A DNA stretch of 64,000 bases from CAIWHR01 sp963741355 (GTDB lineage: Bacteria; Pseudomonadota; Gammaproteobacteria; Burkholderiales; Casimicrobiaceae): the NCBI GenBank assembly GCA_963741355.1, contig CAVUIG010000016.1:32565-96564 (forward strand), read 5' to 3'. Shown here piece after piece: positions 29,742 to 39,243 of the stretch. Below the pieces are notes generated by a model that ran no database searches, had not been told where the DNA came from, and was given only the letters and a program-made list of their open reading frames with translations. Position numbers and translations under genes: made by a program. Each line of letters opens with the position of its first letter. Positions within the stretch are counted from its first letter, which is position 1.

Positions 29742-30525
29742 TCAGGATGAAGTGGCGGAAGGCTTGACCCGCCACCACCAGAACGCTGCCACCAGCATCG
29801 CCAGGGCGAGCCCCGCGTAACCACGCTCGGGGTCCCAGATGCTCGGGTCGGAGATTCCGAGCTGGCCCGTTTTCTGGCCCGCGCCAAAGAACGTGTACGC
29901 CAATGCGTTCCACAAGGCGTGGCACACGCTCGGCACGATGATCGAGCCCGAGCGCAGGCGCAGCAGACCCATCGCAATGCCAAAAACCGTGGACCCGATC
30001 ACGTATTGCGGCACCTTGCTGAGGGGCTGAGCGAAATCGGGCTCGATGATCGGCACGGCGAGATGCCACAGGCCGAAGGCAACGCTGGTCCAGATGAGCG
30101 TCTTTGCCGGAGAGAATCCGGCCCGCAGGCAGCTTCCCCACAACGCGCCTCGAAAGAATCCTTCCTCGGTGATCAGCGCCAGCACGAACGTGACGAGAAA
30201 GTTCAATGACAGACGCCTGAAAACCGTGGTTGCGGAAAGATCCTTCAGATCGATCAACTGCGCTGCCCATGCCCCCAGCGCGACGCAGCCGATGATGCCC
30301 ACCGGATAGGCCAACGCGATGAAATAAGACGTGCGATCGCCGAGCGCGATGCCCACCTCGCGCCGGGTCAGGCGTTGCGCGACCCACAGCGCGATCATCA
30401 TGACGGCGAGCCAAAGACCGTAGAACGCACCTTGCCCCGTCGCGAGCTCGAGCAGCGGAGAGATGGCGATCGCGCGCGATGCCGGCGATCAGCGGCCAGG
30501 TCGTGGTCTTGATGCGAGCAGCCAT
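29742..30525 (-). CDS. CPBP-family intramembrane metalloprotease, one frameshift
   Basis: About 260 residues, mostly membrane. The CPBP (Abi/CAAX protease-like) motifs are intact: EEGFFRGALWG, FGLWHLAVP and SVCHALWNALAYTF, together forming the intramembrane metal site. Possible roles include membrane-protein processing or bacteriocin self-protection. The start MAARIKTTTWPLIAGI at 30525 is one frame away from AIAISPLLELATGQGAFYGL; the break is near 30475 (two extra bases or one missing). A GDPD gene ends 35 bases upstream on the same strand. Confidence 0.85.
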
Positions 30526-30560
30526 GACGATCTCCGGTAGCCAGGGAACGCCTTCCGGCG

Positions 30561-31523
30561 TCACGGCAAAGGAATACCCTTCGCGCTCATCACGGTGCGC
30601 GCGCGGTCCGGGTAATCGGTGATGAGGCCGTCCGCGCCCGCGTCGATGAGCGCGGCCATGTCGGACGGTTCGTTGACGGTCCACGGCAGCACCTTGAGAT
30701 CGAGCGCGTGCGCCTCCGCGACGAGCGCCGGCGTGAGGTTGCGCCAGAAGGGCGACCAGATCGCGCAACCCGCCGACTTGACGAGCCGCGGCAGCGATCC
30801 ATTGGCCTTCGAAAGTTCAAGCCCGGCGAGCCAGGGAGAAGGCGTCGCCGACTTGCTCTGCACCGTGTCGAAGTTCTGCGTCTCGATCGTAAGGCATGCC
30901 GTCTCGATCTCGGGCGCGAGCTTCTTCGCCTCCACCAGCGTGCGCCAGTCGAACGACTGGATCGACGTGCGCGACGTCATCCGGGCCGCGCGAATGGCGT
31001 CCACGACGAGCCGCGCGAACGTGGCGGCGTCGACCGTATCACCAGGATTCGTCGGCGTGATCTTGGTTTCGAGGTTGAGCCGCACCGGCTTCGGCGCTTC
31101 CTTCGCCAGCGCGAATACCTGGGCGAGCGTCGGGAAGCGCTGGCCGTCGACGGCCAGTTGCTGCGGGAACTGCTGCGCGTACTTGCTCGCGGGATCGAGC
31201 CGGCCGATGTCGTAGCGCTCGAGCTCGGCCTGCGTCAGCGAATGGATGGGCGGCCCCTTTTCGGCGAGCCATCGCCCCTCCGGGCCGCGGACGACATCGG
31301 GATTGAGAAACGGATCGTGCGAGATGACGAGCACGCCGTCCTTCGTGACCGCGAGATCGGTCTCGAGCGTCGTCACGCCGATCTCGATCGCGCGGCTGAA
31401 CGCGGCCAGCGTGTTCTCGGGCCTCAACCCGCGCGTGCCGCGATGACCCTCGAGATCGAATGCAAGCGCGGGTACGGTGGCGAGCCACGCGAGCGTTACG
31501 GCGAAGGAGAGGCGCAACAGCAA
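30561..31523 (-). CDS. Exported glycerophosphodiester phosphodiesterase
   Basis: About 320 residues. Cleaves glycerophosphodiesters to glycerol-3-phosphate and an alcohol. GDPD motifs: GHRGTRGLRPENTLAAF (His27), TTLETDLAVTKDG (Glu54, Asp56), VLVISHDPFLNP (His69), and the C-terminal LPWTVNEPSDMAALIDAGAD. No ATG precedes the signal peptide in frame; a TTG at 31523 gives LLRLSFAVTLAWLATVPALA, a good leader. An ATG at 31575 is out of frame by one and might be real if a base is wrong. The gene is divergent from rarA. Confidence 0.87.
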   Translation of the reverse strand: MLLRLSFAVTLAWLATVPALAFDLEGHRGTRGLRPENTLAAFSRAIEIGVTTLETDLAVTKDGVLVISHDPFLNPDVVRGPEGRWLAEKGPPIHSLTQAELERYDIGRLDPASKYAQQFPQQLAVDGQRFPTLAQVFALAKEAPKPVRLNLETKITPTNPGDTVDAATFARLVVDAIRAARMTSRTSIQSFDWRTLVEAKKLAPEIETACLTIETQNFDTVQSKSATPSPWLAGLELSKANGSLPRLVKSAGCAIWSPFWRNLTPALVAEAHALDLKVLPWTVNEPSDMAALIDAGADGLITDYPDRARTVMSAKGIPLP

Positions 31524-31661
31524 GGGGATCGATGGCGTCGTGTGTCGGGACGGAGCAGGGCCTGCGCATCCGCATGACGGCCCGCGCGGATGATCGCCCG
31601 CCGGGGGCCCCACGGCAAGGGCATTCGCGTGGGCCGACCCGGCGCCGACTACAATGACGGC

Positions 31662-32978
31662 ATGTCGGACCTGTTCGCCACGGTCAATCCGGCGACGCCG
31701 CTCGCCGAACGCCTGCGCCCGACGTCGATCGGCGACGTCATCGGCCAGCGGCACCTGCTGGCGCCCGGAAAGCCGCTCGCCGTCGCTTTCGCGTCGGGCA
31801 AGCCGCACTCGATGATCCTGTGGGGACCGCCGGGCGTGGGCAAGACGACGCTGGCGCGGCTGATGGCCGATGCCTTCAATGCCGAATTCATCGCGCTCTC
31901 CGCGGTTCTGTCAGGCGTGAAGGACATCCGCGATGCCGTCGCGCGCGCGCAGGCGACGCTCGCGCAAAGCGGCCGGCACACGATCCTGTTCGTCGACGAA
32001 GTCCACCGTTTCAACAAGGCGCAGCAGGATGCATTCCTGCCGTTCGTCGAGCAGGGCGTGGTCACGTTCATCGGCGCGACGACCGAGAATCCTTCGTTCG
32101 AGGTGATCGGCGCACTGCTGTCGCGCGCGGCGGTGTACGTGCTGGAGCCGCTCGCACCCGACGAGCTCGCGCAGCTGCTCGATCGCGCACTGGCCGCCGG
32201 CGCGCCCGGCATCACGCTCGACGCCGGCGCGCGCGATGCTCTCATCGCCTACGCCGATGGCGACGGGCGCCGCCTGATCAACCTCGTCGAGTATCTGGCG
32301 ACCGCGGCCGGCGAGGGGCGCAAGGCGCCGATCGACGTCGCGTTCGTCGAGGCCACGATCGCGCGAAGCCTGCGCCGCTTCGACAAGGGCGGCGAGGCGT
32401 TCTACGACCAGATCTCCGCGCTGCACAAGGCCGTGCGCGGTTCGAGCCCCGACGCGGCGCTCTACTGGATGTGCCGGATGCTCGACGGCGGCACCGATCC
32501 GCTCTACGTCGGGCGGCGGATGATCCGGATGGCGAGCGAGGACATCGGCCTCGCCGATCCGCGCGCGTTGTCGCTGACGCTCGCCGCCGTCGAGACGTAC
32601 GAGCGCCTGGGTACGCCCGAGGGCGAGTTGGCCCTCGCCGAGGCGGTGATCTACCTTGCCTGCGCGCCGAAGTCGAACGCCGTCTATACGGCCTACGGCG
32701 CGGCCCGCGCGTTCATTCGCGACGACGGCTCGCGTCCGGTTCCGCTGCGGCTGCGCAATGCGCCGACCAAGCTGATGAAGGAGCTCGACTACGGCAAGGG
32801 ATACCGCTACGCACATGACGAGGAGGGCGCGTTCGCCGCCGGCGAGCGCTATTTCCCCGACAACATGCCCGACGTGTCGTGGTACCAGCCGACCGACCGC
32901 GGGCTCGAGGCGAAGATCCGCGACAAGCTCGAATGGCTGAAAAGCCGTGACAAGGCGTCGCGCGACGACGAATCCTGA
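31662..32978 (+). CDS. rarA: Replication-associated recombination AAA+ ATPase RarA/MgsA
   Basis: 438 residues. Acts at stalled forks with SSB and RecQ-like proteins. Walker A GPPGVGKTT (55-63), Walker B ILFVDEVHRFNKAQQD (108-123), sensor 1 FIGATTENPSFEV and the C-terminal MgsA tetramerisation region (LYWMCRMLDGGTDPLYVGRR, YKGYRYAHDEEGAF-like end) are all present. ATG 31662 gives the conserved MSDLFATVNPATPLAERLRP. A TACAAT box at 31650 lies very close to the start, so if used the leader would be very short. serS follows after 45 bases. Confidence 0.95.
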   Translation: MSDLFATVNPATPLAERLRPTSIGDVIGQRHLLAPGKPLAVAFASGKPHSMILWGPPGVGKTTLARLMADAFNAEFIALSAVLSGVKDIRDAVARAQATLAQSGRHTILFVDEVHRFNKAQQDAFLPFVEQGVVTFIGATTENPSFEVIGALLSRAAVYVLEPLAPDELAQLLDRALAAGAPGITLDAGARDALIAYADGDGRRLINLVEYLATAAGEGRKAPIDVAFVEATIARSLRRFDKGGEAFYDQISALHKAVRGSSPDAALYWMCRMLDGGTDPLYVGRRMIRMASEDIGLADPRALSLTLAAVETYERLGTPEGELALAEAVIYLACAPKSNAVYTAYGAARAFIRDDGSRPVPLRLRNAPTKLMKELDYGKGYRYAHDEEGAFAAGERYFPDNMPDVSWYQPTDRGLEAKIRDKLEWLKSRDKASRDDES

Positions 32979-33023
32979 CGGTTCACGCGGGAACGGCACC
33001 GCGGCATTTGATAAGATTGCCGG

Positions 33024-34463
<1,440 letters not shown>

Positions 34464-34467
<4 letters not shown>

Positions 34468-34862
34468 CGTTCAATACTGTCGCCGCGCTCACCGTTATAG
34501 GGTTCGCGGTTGCTGTGATTGCTGGTTGCGGGCCGACAGTGGACCCCAACAAGCCGGTGCCCAGCGTGGGAAAGTCGGGCGTGTCGGAAAAGATTGATCC
34601 GAATAAGCCGGTGCCCAGCGTCATAGGGACCAAGCCTACACCGGGGCCTGATGGAGGGATCGATGCGTGCATATTTCCGCCGCCGCCGGCGACCGGCACT
34701 ATTCCAACGTGCAAGGAAATTGGGCACTGCGAGAGAGTGCCCGGCTTTGCCGACTGGTTGCCTTCCGATTTTGGCGTTAAGGACAACGTGAAAGGAGTTG
34801 ATGTCCGATGTCTGTTGCCCGCCGACAACCCATACTTGCCAGGCAGCAAGGTGTTTTCCTGA
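34464..34862 (+). CDS. Lipoprotein with tandem PNKPVPSV repeat
   Basis: 132 residues. Lipobox in AVIAGCGPT (Cys about 22), then two copies of DPNKPVPSV separated by a short linker; at DNA level both contain AAGCCGGTGCCCAGCGT. The C-terminal half has four Cys (DACIFPPPP, TCKEIGHCERV, DVRCLLPAD), suggesting two disulphides. Not a family I recognise. It follows serS with an ATGA overlap if the serS tail is real. Confidence 0.65.
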
Positions 34863-34952
34863 TGGGCCGCCGTGTTGATTTCCTCGTCTCGAAAGCAGCC
34901 ATTCGCGGCTAGCATCGCATGCCTTCGCGCGGGCCCGCTCACCGCTCGCGCG

Positions 34953-36203
34953 CTAGCGCGTATTGCCCGTATGGCCGAGCGAATAGCGGCCGGGCTGAGG
35001 CCAGACGGTGAGACCGTGCGGCTCCTTGCCGACCGGAATCGACGTTACCGCGCCGGTCGCCGTGTCGATCACGTACACGACGTTGTCGTAGCGACCCGAC
35101 AGCCAGAGCTTTTTGCCGTCGGCGCTGACGTTGCCCATGTCCGGGCTGCCGCCGCCCGGAATCGGCCAAGTGACATCGACTTTTCTCGTCGCGAAGTCGA
35201 TCACCGATACGCTGCCCTTGCCGTGCGGCTTGCCGTGGATCTTGTTGGAGCCCCGGTTCGCGACGTAGAGCTTCGTCCCGTCGCGGCTGGGATAGAGCCC
35301 ATGCGCGCCGACGCCGGTCGGTATGAAGCCGGTCTGGCGGAAACTGTCGCCGTCGACCACGTGCACGCCGTCGGACATCATGTCGGCGACGAAGAACGTC
35401 TTGCCATCCGGTGAAACGCGGACGTCCTGCGGCATGCCCTTCCAGGTGGTGCAGATGATCTCGTCGCGGCCGTCGATGCCCTTGACGGTCTGCGTTGGCA
35501 CCCCCGGCTTGAGGAGCTGGAGATAACCCAGCACCTTCCTGTTCACGAGGTCGACCTTCGCGACGGTTCCGGTGAACTCGCAGGTGAAGATCGCGAAACG
35601 CCCGTCGATCGAGAAATCGGCGTGGTTGATGCCGTCGCAGCGCGGGACGTCGAGCGAGTATTGCATCGCCATCGTCTTCGGATCGCGGAAATCGAGCCGC
35701 CTGTGGGCCTCGGCGACGACGATCGCCGACGTGCCGTCCGGCGAGAAGTACATGTTGTAAGGATCGTCCACCCGGATCGGCTTGCCCGGCTTCCCGGTGC
35801 GCGGGTCGACCGGCGTCAGACTGCCGACCTTGGTGTTCTCGGCGTTGTTCGCGACCCACAGCGTGCGCAGGTCCCACGACGGCACCACGTGCTGTGGATT
35901 GAGGCCGACGCGGAACTTGTCGACGACCTTCATCGTTTCCGGATCGATCACGTACACGTTGTTCGACTGCAGGTTGGGAACGTAGACGCGAGGAAGGTCG
36001 GCGGCGACGGCAGGGCTCAGCTTGCCCGCACCGGTCTCGCCGTAAAGATTGGAGGGGTCCGGGACGCCCGGCATTCCCGGGACCGTAACGACCGCGGGCG
36101 GCGCAGTTGCGGTACCCGGAGCGGCCCCCACTGCGATTTCGATGGCAAGCATCGCGACAAAGGCTGCGGCCGCGGGCGCGGCAAGGCGAAGCAACTTCGA
36201 CAT
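34953..36203 (-). CDS. Exported YVTN-type beta-propeller protein
   Basis: 416 residues. Signal peptide (RLAAPAAAAFVAMLAIEIAV) and about seven WD40/YVTN-like blades: PRVYVPNLQSNNVYVIDPET, MYFSPDGTSAIVVAEAHRR, ADFSIDGRFAIFTCEFTGTV, VRVSPDGKTFFVADMMSDGV, LYPSRDGTKLYVANRGSNKI, VSADGKKLWLSGRYDNVVYV. Seven-bladed propellers of this type bind ligands or cell-wall partners in the periplasm; no substrate is evident. ATG 36203 opens the signal peptide; a second ATG a few bases upstream is out of frame. Confidence 0.83.
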   Translation of the reverse strand: MSKLLRLAAPAAAAFVAMLAIEIAVGAAPGTATAPPAVVTVPGMPGVPDPSNLYGETGAGKLSPAVAADLPRVYVPNLQSNNVYVIDPETMKVVDKFRVGLNPQHVVPSWDLRTLWVANNAENTKVGSLTPVDPRTGKPGKPIRVDDPYNMYFSPDGTSAIVVAEAHRRLDFRDPKTMAMQYSLDVPRCDGINHADFSIDGRFAIFTCEFTGTVAKVDLVNRKVLGYLQLLKPGVPTQTVKGIDGRDEIICTTWKGMPQDVRVSPDGKTFFVADMMSDGVHVVDGDSFRQTGFIPTGVGAHGLYPSRDGTKLYVANRGSNKIHGKPHGKGSVSVIDFATRKVDVTWPIPGGGSPDMGNVSADGKKLWLSGRYDNVVYVIDTATGAVTSIPVGKEPHGLTVWPQPGRYSLGHTGNTR

Positions 36204-36259
36204 CCGGCATTTCCTTCGAGTGGTTGTTGGTCGAACGGTGAATGATGTGCGAACCGGCG

Positions 36260-37099
36260 TCAGCGGGCGACCGCCTTGCGAATCGCGGCGACGGTTTCGC
36301 TGACGATGAGCTCCGCGCCAGGCACTCCGAGCGCGGCACTCGCGCGGCGCGGATCGCCGAAGACGCCGGCGCTGCGCCCGCCGCTTGCCGCTGCCTCGAG
36401 CTGGTCGGTGCGAACGCTCTGCGGATTGACGGCGAGCGAGAGCGAGGTGTCCGCGAGCGCCGCGTGGGTGCCGATCTCGTCGTCGCGATAGCCCTTGCTC
36501 GCAAGGAGGCGCGCGTACCCGGATTCGGCGGCGCGGTAATACTCCTCGATCGCGTGGACCCGCACCGGTGTGGCCGCCCATTCGCGGTTCAATCGCGCCG
36601 CCACCGCCTTCAAGTCCTTCTGGTAGCTGGCATGGTCGCCGAGAAACACGATGTCGCGAAATCCGTGCAGTCTGAAGCTGCGTGCCGCGTACTCGAGCGT
36701 CGTCTCGAACGCCGCATCGGGAACCGTGATCGTGCCCGGGAAGCGCATGTGGGACGACGGCGGCGTGATGCTGCCCTCGGGCACGTAGGCGATGACCGGC
36801 GCCACCAGCGCGTTGCCGAGCGAGAGCGCGATCCGCTCGGCGAGCGCGCGCACCCGCGCGTTGTGCTTGCCGAGCGTCATGTGCGGGCCGTTCTGCTCGG
36901 TCCCGCCGATGGGGACCAGCACGATCGTCTTGCCGGCGTCGATCGCCCGCCTGAGCTCGGGCGAGGTCAGGTCTTCAATGAATACCGGCGCCGGCGCCGG
37001 CGACTGCGCGAATGCGCACGACGCCGCCACGAAAAGTGCGATGAATGCGAGGCGCGGCGATGCGAACGTCACGGGCGAATGATAGGCGATCGGTGCCAC
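36260..37099 (-). CDS. Exported creatininase-family protein
   Basis: About 279 residues. The creatininase/MftE-type amidohydrolase core is visible: TIVLVPIGGTEQNGPHMTLG (metal Glu68 and His73, with His79), VPEGSITPPSSHMRFPGTI and DIVFLGDHASYQ. A signal peptide (LAFIALFVAASCAFAQ) places it in the periplasm, unlike classical creatininase, and the substrate is unknown. The start is a GTG at 37099; a GTG at 37072 would give a tighter leader. It lies 56 bases upstream of the YVTN gene on the same strand, a likely operon. Confidence 0.82.
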   Translation of the reverse strand: MAPIAYHSPVTFASPRLAFIALFVAASCAFAQSPAPAPVFIEDLTSPELRRAIDAGKTIVLVPIGGTEQNGPHMTLGKHNARVRALAERIALSLGNALVAPVIAYVPEGSITPPSSHMRFPGTITVPDAAFETTLEYAARSFRLHGFRDIVFLGDHASYQKDLKAVAARLNREWAATPVRVHAIEEYYRAAESGYARLLASKGYRDDEIGTHAALADTSLSLAVNPQSVRTDQLEAAASGGRSAGVFGDPRRASAALGVPGAELIVSETVAAIRKAVAR

Positions 37100-37129
37100 T
37101 GGGCCAAATGCGCGAACCGCCGCGCTTGA

Positions 37130-38644
37130 CTATTTCGCGGCGGGCGCCGCAAGGGGTGCCGCAATGTCGGACGATCCGACGCTCAGCGTGAGGCGCGGCT
37201 TGTGCGGCGGTTCCTGCGCCAGCAGCACGTCGTAATACCCGCGCACGCGATCGACGAACGCGACGGGCATGCCGCCGCGCGCGTAGCCGAGCTTCGCCTC
37301 CTCGTAATACTCCGGATTGGAGAGCAGCGGCAGCACTTTCTTCACGTCGCTCCAGAGGTCGGGATTGAGCTTCTGCTTCTGGGCGAGGATCCGCGCGTCC
37401 TCGAGGTGGCCGAGCCCGATGTTGTACGCGGCGAGTGCGAGCCACGTACGGTCCGGCTCGTGGATGCGTTCCGGCAGCTTGCTCTTGAGGTCGTGCAGAT
37501 AGCGCGCGGCGCCGAGGATATTCTGTGACGGGTCGAGAAGGTCGTTGATGCCGAGCCGGCGCGCGGTGTCCTCGGTGATCTGCATGATGCCGCGCACACC
37601 CGTCTCGCTCTGCGCCGAGCCGTCCCACTGGGATTCCTGGAACGCGATGGCGGCGAGCAGGCGCCATTCGATGCCGGTCTTCACCTGCGCGTCGTGAAAG
37701 ATCGGGCGCAGCCGCGGCAACATCGACGGCACGCGATCGATCAGGGCGCCGGCGTCGATGCGGCGGAAGACGGTGTCGTTCTGCATGTACCGCTCCGTCA
37801 GGCGGGCGAGAGTGCCGTCGCGCTTCACTCGCGCGATGAAGCGGTCGAGCTCGTCGCGCAGCGCCGGGAAGCGCTCGGCGACGGCCCACGCGACCTCGCG
37901 CTTGCCGCCGATCGGAAACGCGACCTCGAAACCGAGGTAGATGTTTCGCGCGACCGCGGCGCCCGCCGAGGATACGACCGCATAGGACAGCGTTCCGTCC
38001 GACACCTGCGAGATGAGAGCCACGGGGGGAACGCTCACCGGCCGCCAGAGCACTTCGGGATGCAGCTTGCGCGCGGCGTCGATTTCGGGCTCGAGACCCA
38101 GGCCCTCGACGTACGTGACGGTCTCGCCCTCGAGGTCGCCCCAGTCGGCGGGCTTGAATCCGTCGCCGTTATAAATCAGCACCGGTTCGATCGAGCGCAT
38201 GCCGGAGGTCCACAGCACGACCGGCGCCGGGTCGACCGCGGGCGCAGTGCTTGCGGCCGGTGCGGGCGCGGATACGGACACGGGTCCGGAAGGTTTCACG
38301 GCGAGTGGGCGCAGAAGCCCGCCCGCGCCGATGTGCGCCTCACCGCGGCCGATCGTCGCGAAGATTTCGGCGGGGGTATCGACCGTGACGAAGCGAAGCC
38401 GCAGCTTTTTCTCGATCGCGAACATGCGCGCAAGGTCGGCCTCGATTCCGACCATGCTGCCGTCCGGGCCGGGGAAGTAGTCGATCGGTCCCGGCCGGAC
38501 GACGACGACGAGATCGCCTCCCGCTTCGGGCGCACCGACCATCGGCCGCGTCCGCTCGGGAAAGACGTCCGCGTTCTGCACCACCAGCAGCGCGGCGACG
38601 AGCGCAATGACGAGGGCGGCGAGAATGTAGGGCAGGCGGCGCAT
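37130..38644 (-). CDS. mltF: Membrane-bound lytic transglycosylase F
   Basis: 504 residues. Cleaves peptidoglycan between MurNAc and GlcNAc to form anhydromuropeptides. N-terminal anchor (YILAALVIALVAALLVV), an SBP_bac_3-like regulatory domain (about 45-275, VVVVRPGPIDYF and MVGIEADLARMFA) and an SLT catalytic domain with Glu337 (AIAFQESQWDGSAQSETGVRG-type motif), MQITEDTARRLGI and LALAAYNIGLGHLEDARIL. Length and layout match MltF. A segment rich in Ala/Pro (about 130-150) is an insertion in the sensor domain. ATG 38644 gives the anchor. TATAAT on the minus strand lies about 50 bases upstream. Confidence 0.93.
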   Translation of the reverse strand: MRRLPYILAALVIALVAALLVVQNADVFPERTRPMVGAPEAGGDLVVVVRPGPIDYFPGPDGSMVGIEADLARMFAIEKKLRLRFVTVDTPAEIFATIGRGEAHIGAGGLLRPLAVKPSGPVSVSAPAPAASTAPAVDPAPVVLWTSGMRSIEPVLIYNGDGFKPADWGDLEGETVTYVEGLGLEPEIDAARKLHPEVLWRPVSVPPVALISQVSDGTLSYAVVSSAGAAVARNIYLGFEVAFPIGGKREVAWAVAERFPALRDELDRFIARVKRDGTLARLTERYMQNDTVFRRIDAGALIDRVPSMLPRLRPIFHDAQVKTGIEWRLLAAIAFQESQWDGSAQSETGVRGIMQITEDTARRLGINDLLDPSQNILGAARYLHDLKSKLPERIHEPDRTWLALAAYNIGLGHLEDARILAQKQKLNPDLWSDVKKVLPLLSNPEYYEEAKLGYARGGMPVAFVDRVRGYYDVLLAQEPPHKPRLTLSVGSSDIAAPLAAPAAK

Positions 38645-38692
38645 CGGACGCGGATTCGCTGGCGGCGGGCGAGGCAGCCTGGGCCGCGGCCG

Positions 38693-38698
38693 ATTATA
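38693..38698 (-). promoter_or_regulatory. Candidate -10 box for mltF
   Basis: Reading on the minus strand the bases are TATAAT, about 50 bases upstream of the mltF start. No convincing -35 at the right spacing. Confidence 0.35.
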
Positions 38699-38808
38699 GC
38701 CATCACGGGGTTTGCGGCCTCCGCCGGATCCGGCGCGCCGCGGAATGGCACTGCAAGGAGCATGGAGTGCGCATGGCGTGACGCGAAGGCATGCGGATTC
38801 CATGCGGC

Positions 38809-38837
38809 TTGCCGCAATAGCGTCTATCGCCGATAAT
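38809..38837 (+). promoter_or_regulatory. Candidate promoter for 4.5S RNA
   Basis: TTGCCG (38809-38814), a 17-base spacer and GATAAT (38832-38837). Transcription would start near 38844, about 25 bases before the predicted mature 4.5S RNA, in keeping with a processed 5' leader. Confidence 0.5.
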
Positions 38838-38868
38838 CAATACCTTGCGCAGGTGCGCTCCGATCAAC

Positions 38869-38964
38869 GGCGGGTCGCCCCGCATTGCGGCGTCGTGAAT
38901 CTGGTCAGGTCCGGAAGGAAGCAGCCACAGCGATTAGCCACAAGTGCCGGGGGTCCGGCTCGCC
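38869..38964 (+). ncRNA. ffs: Signal recognition particle 4.5S RNA
   Basis: The universally conserved SRP domain IV hairpin is present: GGTCAGGTCCGGAAGGAAGC then AGCC (38903-38926), including the asymmetric and GGAA loop bases that bind Ffh. The ends pair as GGCGGGTC (38869-38876) with GGCTCGCC (38957-38964). About 96 bases, bacterial short form. It lies just upstream of dnaX, the usual place in betaproteobacteria. Confidence 0.93.
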
Positions 38965-39007
38965 ACCCCATGCTCTTTGCTCGCCCGATCGGCTTGATAC
39001 TTCGTTG

Positions 39008-39065
39008 CTCGCCGGCTCGAACGCTCATGTACGTCGTCATGTACACTGCGCGTTCTCGCCGGCTC
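39008..39065. repeat. Nested short direct repeats upstream of dnaX
   Basis: CTCGCCGGCTC occurs at 39008-39018 and 39055-39065. Between them TCATGTAC occurs at 39025-39032 and 39037-39044. The arrangement is compact and spans 58 bases in the gap between 4.5S RNA and dnaX. Role unknown. The rest of 38965-39243 shows nothing recognisable. Confidence 0.45.
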
Positions 39066-39243
39066 ACGCCGCGTCTCGGCCGATCTGACGGCAAATGGGC
39101 CCTTCGTTGCCGCCAAGTGTTGAGCGGGCCTGCCTTGAGCGTCTTGTTTTCGGCCGATACGCCGGAAGATAGGTTCAGCGACGCATTTGCGCGCAACGCG
39201 CAAATCGGACGCCAACCCATCCACAGTCAGTCACTCGACCCGC

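Noticed and set aside
38864..39220. A 118-codon minus-strand frame over 4.5S RNA
   Set aside because: It crosses a conserved structured RNA and has no ribosome site or family-like sequence.
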